From NCBI GenBank assembly GCA_019454045.1, contig SKCR01032778.1, positions 363,501 to 427,500 on the forward strand: DNA of 64,000 bases, written 5' to 3'. Positions within the stretch are counted from its first letter, which is position 1. Each line of letters begins with the position of its first letter. Positions 55,127-64,000 of this stretch are shown piece by piece. Source of the DNA: Zanthoxylum bungeanum (taxonomy: Eukaryota; Streptophyta; Magnoliopsida; Sapindales; Rutaceae). A program made the position numbers and the translations under genes. The notes under the pieces are model-generated. The model saw nothing but the letters and a program-made list of their open reading frames with translations, was not told the origin of the DNA and ran no database searches.

Positions 55127-55984
55127 AAAAAACTTTCAAGAAAACTTTATATATATATATATCATTACTTTCTTATATTATTTGTCCAGTGTACTAAATA
55201 AAAGTGTCCAACTCAAATTCGTTTTTGAAATAAGACGAAGATCCACACCTAATAATTTTCATTCGTTTCATATTTTGCTCTATCCCACTCCACCCATTTC
55301 TAGTGGTGGATTCAGGATATTAATTGATTGAGTGCATAAATAAAGTGGAGGTTCAGTGATAGTGCTCCCGAATTTTTTTTGAGATTATTTATACATAATA
55401 GAAATATTTATTGGTAATAGTTCAAAGTAATTTTTTTCTTTTACAAAACATACAAAATAATTATTTAAAATTTTATCACTCATTCAATTGTGCAAATCTA
55501 TCTTCACAATATTCATTCCTAAAAAAATATCATCAACACATGCAATGGCTATAAGCAATATCAATACTAACTTCAAAAGACCAAAGGAAAAGAGAGATAC
55601 TTCTTTATCCGTGCTAGTAATAAGTATTATATTTATTTATTTCCACTAGTTTAGCTTAAAATTTTGTATAAAAAACACAAACAAAAAAAATCTTAATTAT
55701 TTTTTTTTTTTTAAACTTATTTTTTTTTAACTGCCCATTTCTTTACTGCTCCCTCAATCTCTGCTCGCTCAAAAGACCAAAGGTAAGGAATGAAACCTGA
55801 AGTACAATGATAGTTCACGCAAGGTAATAGGCAATGTGAATATCTTCTTCCTTTTGCGTAGGGAACTAGTGTCTATATTTTATGAAGAATTGATCCTACA
55901 GAACTCTCAAATGTAAAAATTTTGTGACTCATTTCTTTAGCAAATAATAAATCAAAGTATTTTAGAAGATTAGGAAGTTGTAGA
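55127..55984. other. Spacer
   Basis: AT-rich. A hAT-like start (AGTGGTGGATTCAGGA at 55301) is seen but no matching end. No gene. Confidence 0.4.
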
Positions 55985-56101
55985 CTCGGCCATCGATTTT
56001 GTTCGGTTTCGAACCGAAACCGAATCGTGTGGTTTCCGGTTCTACTGGACGGTTCCGGTTCGGTTCCTGTTTTTTTAATTAATTTAAAAATTGAATTTTA
56101 A

Positions 56102-56373
56102 TTTTTTTAAAAAATAAATAAAAATGAGATTTGAAATTTGAAATTTATTAATTTGAAATTAGTAATTTGAATTTAAATGACATTAAATTAAAAACTTAAA
56201 TTAAAAATAAAATAAAAGAGCTTAAACTTAAATTTTTTAAAAAATAAATAAAAATGAGATTTGAAATTTGAAATTTATTAATTTGAAATTAGTAATTTGA
56301 ATTTAAATGACATTAAATTAAAAACTTAAATTAAAAATAAAATAAAAGAGCTTAAACTTAAATTTTTTAAAAA
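56102..56373. repeat. Perfect 130-bp tandem duplication
   Basis: Two essentially identical AT-rich units with a period of 130 bp (AAAAATGAGATTTGAAATTT at 56121 and 56251) near the left end of the hAT element. Confidence 0.9.
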
Positions 56374-56479
56374 TTAAGTTGCATATGTATCCTTTTGGGG
56401 TGAGAGGAATCAAGACTCACGTAGTTTCATTATATTTTTTAGATAGTTTCTCATTACAATTATTTACTCATCATCATCA

Positions 56480-58830
56480 TATGTGTCTGTTGTTGATCTT
56501 TCAGCTCCCGTTCAACTTGCACTTATAGATGCATTGTCGAACAAGTCTTCAAAGTCATCGGGGGCATCTTCTTGTTGCCTCAGATTAACTTGAGTCCAAT
56601 CATCCACGCATATTGTTGCTTCTAAAGTGATTGGATGTAATGAAGACCATCTCGCTTCCAAAATATTGTCTCATAAGCTGGAGGTTTGTTCAACCGCAAC
56701 GGTGGAAACAAGTGCTGTCAGTACTTTTTTTAGCAATAATTGATCAAATATGATAGACATTTTGATGTCGGTTCCACCAGTCAAGTACTTGAAAATTTTT
56801 ACTTACTAAACTTTCAGGAGGAAACTCAAAATTGGTTGATAAATATTTATCTAATTCTAGGTTGTTAGTCAGGTTTCCATTTATTTTTTAGGATGTGATT
56901 AAATCTCGTTTAATCAATGATCGTCATTGGACCACAGATTTATTAAACTAATACTTTCGAAGTATGTAGTTAAAAAATTATAAATTGCCATTGATAGTTT
57001 TCTTTACTTCGTAACTTAGTTAATGAATTGTCATGACTTAGTTACAAGTTTCTAAAAGAATATATATTGAACGTCTTGAATGGTTCGAGAATTTTCAATG
57101 TGTTTCTGATGAAACGCGGATAGAATATTTTGAATGGTTCAAAAATATTCTATTTGAAGTATTGAAAACTATATTTTAAAATTCATCGTGAGTATTTGAA
57201 TTGTTCAAGTCGTTGTAGTAAACAACAATCATTATGCTAAGTCTTGAATGTATTATGGGTTCGCTACTAGATCGTCTTGATGATTGTAAATTATATCTAC
57301 TAACATAATCATTAAATAAATCTATTAAATCATTTTTTTTTATTCCATCTATTATTTTTCTAACATTAATTTCATCATCTACTCCTAAAAATTCATAGTA
57401 AGTTTGTAAGCTACTATTCAAACTTTCTAATTTAAATTTATGATAAAAAATTATGGCATTAAGATAAAGCAATGAAATATCTTTAAATAAGTTAATCATT
57501 TTCTCTTCATAACATTAATAACTTCAATTCAAACAATATCATTAACATTTGAACTTTCAGCATGCTCATATAGAGTACCAACAATATTCAAATATTCAAC
57601 AAGAAATAAATTTATTATAAGATAATAAACTCCACTAAAAATATTTATTGCATCATTAAAAACTTTTAAAATTTCTAAAAAAAATTCACAAATATCCCAT
57701 TGACTAGATAAAAGGTGTTATATATTGAACATATTATGAAAAAACTACATAATACATCTTTGTATTGAAAAGCTTGAGTTAAAAGAAAATAAATTGAATT
57801 CCAACGAGTTGAAATATTTTGTGAAAATTTTACCGATTTAACACCATTAAATTTTTAAAACTTGGCTCATTCTCTCCTGATATTAGAATATGACCAAATA
57901 CAATTAAGTACAATCTTAATAGGATTAATGTGATGTTCTAAAAAATTTAGATCATCTTGAACACATAAATTAAAGACATGATATGTGCAACGAACATGAA
58001 AAAATCGACCCATCATATTTGGTTAGCATATTTCTTTTAAATATCAAATTGATGCAGTATTTATAAATACATTGTCAAAATCAATTGTTAAGATTTTACC
58101 TAATAAATCATATTCATAAAAAATTACTTTAATTATTTTATAGTGCAGTATGATGCTCATCAAAATCTCTAAATGCAATAAGTCATTTTTGCATATTTCA
58201 TAATGCATCAATCTAATGACAAGTCACACCCATGTATGAGTATGTTTGTCAATGGTCACTCTAAATATCAGAACAAATAGAAAGATGATATTTAATATCG
58301 TTAAATATTTCATTTAAAATAATTTTATCATCTTTGTATAATTTAAAATTTTATCGTTTTGTTGTATTTCTAGGCATTTTACCAATAGTAGGATTTAAAG
58401 CATTTCAAACATAATTAGTAAAAGCAGTATTTTCACAAAAACTTAAAGAAAGACATCTTATACAAGTAAATTTAGCAAATTCTTCTATATTTTTAGCATC
58501 AAAATATTTAAATAAATATAAAGAACTCGGACCTCTACTAAATGAACTGTACTTGCCCATTTGAATTTGTGTTGTATCAAGTTCAATTTCAGCGGCATGA
58601 TGTCTATCCAAGTATTTGTTTATATTGCCATACACATCAGTAAATTTGTAAGACACACCACAATAATTGCATATTGTTCTTAAACCTTCATTTTTAGTCT
58701 CGACTAAATGAAAATAAATTTTGAAAATATCGGAAGATCAAGACTTAACTTCTCTTATCCGTGTACTGATATTTTAGCCGCTTTCTTGGGTTGACACATT
58801 GGACATGATGTTCTTAGATGAGCTTGACAT
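56480..58830 (-). pseudogene. hAT transposase pseudogene (BED zinc finger)
   Basis: Read on the minus strand from an ATG at 58830. A BED finger (ICNYCGVSYKF ... YLDRHH) lies near 58600-58680, then FKYFDAKNIEEFAKF near 58480. Much later comes the central-C part KLESLNSSLQTYYEFLG near 57400. The C-terminal dimerisation region has STVAVEQTSS, ARWSSLHP and EATICVDDW (about 56600-56710). Numerous stops and frameshifts interrupt it. The family is the plant RICESLEEPER/BED hAT transposases, which cut and paste DNA with 8-bp target duplications. Not functional here. Confidence 0.85.
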
Positions 58831-59112
58831 TTTTTTTGTTAATATTGAAGAATTGTAAAATTAAATCAATTGAGAAATTGAAGATAAGAGAATTGAGAAT
58901 GAGAGAATTAAGAATCGGTGTGTTGAAAAAATGAAGTATGACATCTATTTATATATTTTTGGATTATTTTTGTGATATATAAATTGTCCCTAAAACTAAC
59001 TGTTTTATTAATGTTATTAAGGATAATTTAGTAAATTTTTTTAACAAATTTTTTTTTAAAAAAAAAAAACAGATGGGTGTTGGCCCAATTGGGCAGCATG
59101 CAAGTAAATAAT

Positions 59113-59702
59113 TAGGGGTAGTGGCAATTTGGGTCAGAATTCGTTTATTCGTTCGATTCGATTTGCTTTAAAGCGAATACAGGTTTGAAAAAATGGATTC
59201 GTTTAATAAATAGGTCAATTCGATTCGATTCGTTTATTAAACGAATCGAATACGAATTTAAGCTCATTGATTCGTTTATTCGTTTAGAATTCGTTTTATT
59301 ATTTTTATTAACTAGTTCTTGTTAATTTCCAATTAAGATTCGAGAAATTATATCTAGAAAAATTATTATTTTTGATATTTGGTGAGGTATTTTAATAAAT
59401 ATATTAATTACATATTTCATATGCATATATTTATGGAGAATTAATGTAAATCAAGTGTGGTAAATTATTTTATTAAATAATATCATTGACTAAACGAATA
59501 AACGAATATCGTATTCGATTCGTTTAATAAACGAATCGAATACGAGTCATGATATTATGATTCGTTTAATAAACAAATCGAATACGAATCATGATATTAG
59601 GATTCGTTTAATAAACGAATCGAATACGAATCCATCACATTTTGATTCTATTCGTTTAGGATTCGATACAAATTCGATTCGTTGATTCGTTTTGCCACCC
59701 TA
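59113..59702. mobile_element. hAT-like MITE made of ATTCGTTTA/CGAATAC words
   Basis: 590 bp with ends TAGGGGTAGTGGCAA and, inverted, TAGGGTGGCAAAACG. The right flank CAAGTAAT (59703-59710) has an imperfect partner CAAGTAAA at 59101-59108, four bases away from the left end. The interior is mostly repeated TTCGATTCG and AATAAACGAATCGAATACGA words. No protein. Confidence 0.75.
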
Positions 59703-59794
59703 CAAGTAATGCATGCATGTTGCCTAACGGCCAGTAGTCGTTGGGCATGGTTCCAACCGAAATCGTATAGTTCCAGTTGGAACCGTGGAATAAT

Positions 59795-61532
59795 TGTTGG
59801 CGACTTGGTCGCGTAATTGTATTTTGATGACGTCAACGCAATTGACGACTTCGATGTGCAAACACGAAGCAATACAAAAAGTGTCGAAGCATAAGGAGTG
59901 AAGAGCGAGAATGTGAAGACTAGCGGCAAATCGAAGATAATGATTAAGAGCTAAATTTTATTGTAAGTGAGTTTACTCAAGTGATCTAAAGCTCTTAGGA
60001 ATCATACATTTTGCATCACTTGCATTTAAAATGGATTAGAATGCTTAAAGAATCATTTGCACTTTATTTGCACAAAAATGAATTTCTATGCACAAGTGCA
60101 TCGGTAAATGATCTTCCAAAAACTATCAAACGGTTGAATTAAACTTCAAATGATATACCGTTAGATAGATATGTGTCTCTAGTTTGCTACGGTTCAAACG
60201 GAACATAATTCCGATGCATAGAACTTTTGCTAGAGCCTTTTTAGTACAACATGTTCAGATGTGCGTTTTCTGCGTACACGTCACATTAGAAAAATTCCAT
60301 AAAATTCATCTTAATGTTTTTGGAGCTGAATATTTTACAGAAGCTAGATCTATGTGTCTAGTTTATGTAGAAATTTACAAATCATGATTTGGAATTTTCT
60401 AGAGGAAGTTATGGCCAAAATACCAAGTATCGTCAGTCTTGACTGGTCATGCACATACTGAAACCAGGGAGCTCCATGCCGGTCCCCATGCCGGTTTGCT
60501 CGCCGGTCTCCATGCCGGTTTTAGCTGAGAAAATATGCTCTCTGGAACCAGGGAGCTCCTCGCCGGTATCCTCGCCGGTATCCTCGCCGGTTTGCTCGCC
60601 GGTCCAACGGCTAGTTTTTTGAACGTTATGTTACCGTTGGAGCCCTAGACCGGCATGCCGGTTTCCTCGCCGGTTTCCTCGCCGGTCTCGCTGTGAGTTG
60701 GCTAAAAGCTTTGCATTTTATTATAAATAGAACCCCAACTCATTTGCTTCAAGTTAGAGACTTAGAAAACCTTCATACACATTCTCTAAAGCAAATACAA
60801 GAGTGTCTTAAACCTTCATACACTTAAACACTCATACAAGCTCACACACATCTTCATATCATTTAGTGAGCTTAGATCACTTGTTTGCATTCACACAATC
60901 TTCATTATATTTGTGAGTGTCCAAGTGTGTTTTACAATTTCTTTATCAAAAACACTTGGGTTTGCATCTCACACAATCTTCATTATATTTGTGAGTGCCC
61001 AAGTGTGTTTTACAATTTCTTTATCAAAAACACTTGCGGTTTGTGAAATCCCATAGTTTGGGTAAGTTGTAAAGGTTGTGAGTGCACCTACGAACAAAAC
61101 TCAAAGTTGTAAAGGTTGTGAGTACGCCTACGAACAAAACTCAAAGTTGTAAAAGGTTTGGAGTGCACCTTTGCGGAAAACTCTTGGTTACGAGTGAGCC
61201 ACGACAAAACTCGGATTTTAGTGGAAATCTTCAAGCGAGGCTTGGGGGAGTGGACGTAGGCACGTTTGGCCGAACCACTATAAATCGTGGTGTCGTATTT
61301 CTCTTTCCCTTAACTTTTACTTATTTGCAAGTTTGATTACATTTATAATATTGACTAGAAACTTGCATATAGGCTATTAATTGGAATAGAGAAAATTGCC
61401 TAAAACTCCCACTTGGTAATAAGAGCTTAAAATCGGCAAAGATTTTATAATTCCGCATTTATAGCGATAACCCAATTCACCCCCCTCTTGGGTATAGAGA
61501 TTTCTTGTCGCTATTGCTTGTAGGAACTTTCA
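59795..61532 (+). repeat. R2 5' LTR
   Basis: 1738 bp, TGTTGGCGAC to GGAACTTTCA. It contains the GCCGGT array (60478-60690), TATAAATA at 60722-60729, a two-unit tandem of about 76 bp (60878-61029, CACTTG...TTTATCAAAAA) and a duplicated ACCTACGAACAAAACTCAAAG near 61087/61127. Related truncated copies lie at 14525 and 17552. Confidence 0.9.
60478..60690 (+). repeat. GCCGGT array in R2 U3
   Basis: About eleven GCCGGT words (ATGCCGGT or CTCGCCGGT), in clusters 10-12 bp apart, upstream of the TATA box. Older copies have ACCGGT and ACCGGCATACCGGT in the same place. Confidence 0.85.
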
Positions 61533-61587
61533 GTTGGTATCAGAGCGAGGTATTCTCAACAAAGACTTAACCGTCCGAGAATAGATC

Positions 61588-62741
61588 ATGGCATCTACAA
61601 GCTACACGCCATACTTTGCGGAAGGAGCATCCACCGATAAACCACCATTCTATGACGGAATGGACTACAACTATTGGAAAATGAGGATGTTGAATTTCCT
61701 TCTTGCCGTTGAACCGCAATCCTACTTGGAAATCATACGAGGGCAAAAATCTTCGGTAAATTCTATTGCACTTAATTTTTTATACGAAGCATTAGATAAA
61801 AGCATAATTGATAGGATTCCCAAATGTACAAATGCATATGAATTATGGAATTCCTTAGAATCACTAAATGAAGGAAATAATGAATTAAATGCATGCAATA
61901 TTGATTCTAACTCATCAAAAGATGAAATTTGTAATTTGGATTGCATGGATATAGAAAACCTTAGAGGGGAATCGGAAAATGAAATTACTACTGTGTATGA
62001 AAATGAAATTTCCGATTGTGATGAAATGCTTGACATGTTGAATGATTTGCATGATAAATATGATGCTCTTAGAAAGAAATGTAATTTGATTAAGGAAGAG
62101 CATACATCACATCAACATGAACACGCATCATGCTTGGATAAAATTCGTGCTTTAGAAATTGATGACATTTGCTTAAAGACCAAGCTTGAAAATGATGTTT
62201 CAATTGATCATAATGAGCATGTATCTCTTGTTAAACAAATTCATGCCTTAAGTAATGAGAATATGTGTTTAAATGTAGAGCATGAACATTGTATAGAGAA
62301 CTTACAAAATGAAGCATCTACCTCTAAATCATCATGTGCTTGCGAATTATTGAAAATTAAAAATGATGATTTGAATAAGAAATTAGAAGACTTGCAATCC
62401 ATTGTGACCAAGTTCACTTATGATGAAAATAATTTTAAAATGCTACTTGGTTCACAAAAATGTCTTTTTGAAAATATGGATTAAGATATAAGCCTTACAC
62501 GAAGGAAAAATATGTGAACAATTATTTTGTGAAGGCATCCATATCACATACACATTCATCACATGTATATGCATCTAAAATAATTGATTCAAATGTTGTA
62601 TGTCATGGATGTAATAGGAAAGGTCACAAGAGTTATGATTGTTGGATTAAAAAGAAAAATGTGGCTATTATTTGGGTTCCGAAAGGAACTAGGATTAACC
62701 CCAATGGACCCAAGAAAGTTTGGGTACCAAAGTGTAATTGA
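61588..62741 (+). pseudogene. R2 gag-like gene with a frameshift
   Basis: The first part (61588-62484, 298 residues) has the Gag start KPPFYDGMDYNYWKMRMLNF (about residues 18-37), then AYELWNSLESLNEG. There the usual UBN2 middle part seems shortened. A long coiled-coil-prone Glu/Asn-rich part follows (about 120-285). A one-base shift near 62478 puts the remainder in another frame. That contains a knuckle CHGCNRKGHKSYDC (62611-62652) and the conserved WVPKGTRINPNGPKKVWVPK tail, ending at 62741. Gag would package element RNA. Whether the frameshift is real or a read error is open. Confidence 0.85.
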
Positions 62742-63710
62742 TAAATTTGTAGGGGGAGCTTTGGGAATGGATCTTTAAAGAGAATTGCAAAATTGATCCC
62801 AAAGCTCAAGGAATGAGGAATCGCAACGGTAAAGGTAAAATCCGTACTCACGGAAACATTGGTACCGTTTCCTCTAAATTATGTATGTATGCATATTTCA
62901 AATTGATATAAATATTTTGAAGCATACAAAATGATTAGGCAAGTATTCAAACTTCTATTGATATCGATTTTCATTTGATATCACTAAGTGCCTTAATCAT
63001 ATATTTAAACCCCTATTCTATTTCAATTGGTATCACATGAAACTTATTGAGTTAAATTTCATATATGTGATCATTTGATTAATTTTGCATTGAAAATGAC
63101 TTTGCCATGTAACATAAAAGCATGGATTTTGATTGTTTAGTAATTGGTAAGATATTCATAAGAAGACAATCATTAATATGCATTGAAGTCATTGATTTTA
63201 ATTGGTATCATGATATATAATGACTTATTTCATTTGATATCACAATTAGGGAGATACAATGCTTAAAGTGATATGATATTCAATTGGATTCATTGATATA
63301 ATTATTAGTTGGTATCATGAGTGCATAATCTTTTGAAACTTGCATTATACATGATCTTTTCATTTTATGACAAAAATGGGGAAATGCCAAAATGTGCATA
63401 TTTTTTATTTTGGTATCTTTTTATAGCACATATATAATTGGTATCTCATTTAGATTTAAATTTTACTTCTCCACTTTTTGATAATGTCAAAGGGGGAGAA
63501 ATCATTAGAAATGAGATTAAAACTTGTTTAACCCTCACCCTTGGTTTAAGGGGGAGTAAATGTACTAATGTGTTTGTCAAGTTGTTATAGAGCTATTTTG
63601 AAGACAATCACACATTGAGGGGGAGCTTATGTTGAGGGGGAGCAAAATGGTCAAATTTGGACTCCAAGAAGCTCACAAGTTGCAACAAGTTTTAAGGGGT
63701 TGCCATCATC
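62742..63710 (+). other. Non-coding 3' interior of R2
   Basis: AT-rich and without pol. GGTATC(A/T) words recur (for example ATTGGTATCA near 63040 and 63200). From about 63480, polypurine tracts of AGGGGGAG type occur five times before the final one. Confidence 0.65.
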
Positions 63711-63722
63711 AAAAAGGGGGAT

Positions 63723-64000
63723 TGTTGGCGACTTGGTCGCGTAATTGTATTTTGATGACGTCAACGCAATTGACGACTTCGATGTGCAAACACGAAGCAA
63801 TACAAAAAGTGTCGAAGCATAAGGAGTGAAGAGCGAGAATGTGAAGACTAGCGGCAAATCGAAGATAATGATTAAGAGCTAAATTTTATTGTAAGTGAGT
63901 TTACTCAAGTGATCTAAAGCTCTTAGGAATCATACATTTTGCATCACTTGCATTTAAAATGGATTAGAATGCTTAAAGAATCATTTGCACTTTATTTGCA
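63723..64000 (+). repeat. R2 3' LTR (first 278 bp)
   Basis: Identical to 59795-60072 and cut by the window edge. Confidence 0.95.

Larger units (their letters stand above)
55985..59794 (-). mobile_element. Decayed autonomous hAT transposon
   Basis: Left subterminal DNA (55990-56070) is rich in CGGTTC/GAACCG words. Comparable GGTTCC/GGAACC words reappear at 59745-59785, just before the R2 LTR insertion. Between them lies a broken BED-finger hAT transposase (minus). The right terminus is cut off by the R2 element, so the end lies beyond the window. A smaller hAT MITE (59113-59702) is nested inside. Confidence 0.7.
59795..64000 (+). mobile_element. R2 gag-only LTR retrotransposon, truncated by window end
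   Basis: 5' LTR 59795-61532, primer-binding site TGGTATCAGAGC at 61535-61546, Gag-like gene, polypurine tract AAAAAGGGGGA at 63711-63721, and start of the 3' LTR at 63723. All 278 visible bases of the 3' LTR are identical to the 5' LTR, which implies very recent insertion. The interior is only about 2.2 kb and holds no pol. Gag ends with the VWVPKGTRINPNGPKKVWVPK-type tail of SIRE-lineage copia elements. Non-autonomous. Confidence 0.92.

Noticed and set aside
55301..55760. hAT MITE starting AGTGGTGGATTCAGGA
   Set aside because: No matching inverted end or 8-bp duplication could be found, so only noted in the spacer entry.
61082..61336. ORF in the R2 LTR, also seen at 17961-18281
   Set aside because: Present in both LTR copies but inside LTR sequence with no domain; the similarity reflects the shared LTR and not a gene.

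Overview
This window is nuclear DNA from a flowering plant, most likely a eudicot. It has introns with GT/AG borders, AT-rich spacers, SAUR auxin-response genes, an expansin-like A gene and a plant-type complex I subunit gene. Over half of it is transposable elements. I cannot name the species. No rRNA gene, standalone tRNA gene or CRISPR array was seen.

Layout. 1-2900: a small mitochondrial complex I subunit gene (NDUFB3/B12-like), with a hAT-type miniature element (MITE) inserted about 165 bp upstream of its start codon. 3150-24110: a tandem cluster of SAUR genes, with six intact copies on the minus strand (starts at 4329, 5952, 10824, 14018, 16962 and 19774) and one inverted intact copy on the plus strand (23682-24107). 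The cluster also holds at least two SAUR pseudogenes. The intact genes form two subtypes (MISSKK/MASKWE and MINSKRL/AKKWQKMAAMKR) that partly alternate, as expected if a two-gene unit was duplicated. Spacers are full of SINEs, hAT elements, solo LTRs and a decayed Ty3/gypsy reverse transcriptase.

24611-30008: a structurally complete Tnt1-like Ty1/copia element (5-bp target duplication CTGGG) whose polyprotein frame is broken several times. 30666-34039: a solo LTR (family R1) split by another LTR-like element. 35045-41331: a tenth SAUR locus cut in two by a gag-only R1 element (35304-41134, target duplication GGAAT). 41648-45780: a rearranged second Tnt1-like element on the minus strand. 45960-49040: more LTR debris and microsatellites. 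51332-52556: a five-exon expansin-like A gene. 52740-55130: local repeats and two SINEs. 55985-59794: a decayed hAT transposon with a BED-finger transposase. 59795-64000: a very young gag-only LTR element (family R2) whose two LTRs are identical over all 278 bp visible at the right edge.

Host genes. The SAURs (small auxin-induced regulators of cell expansion, acting through PP2C.D phosphatases and the plasma-membrane proton pump) and the expansin-like protein (cell-wall loosening fold) both concern cell growth. The complex I subunit is housekeeping. Most of the novelty lies in the mobile elements: gag-only LTR elements with arrays of short CpG palindromes in their U3 regions, a chain of hairpins in one LTR, a tRNA-derived SINE family with dimeric and chimeric copies, and hAT MITEs built from a single short iterated word.
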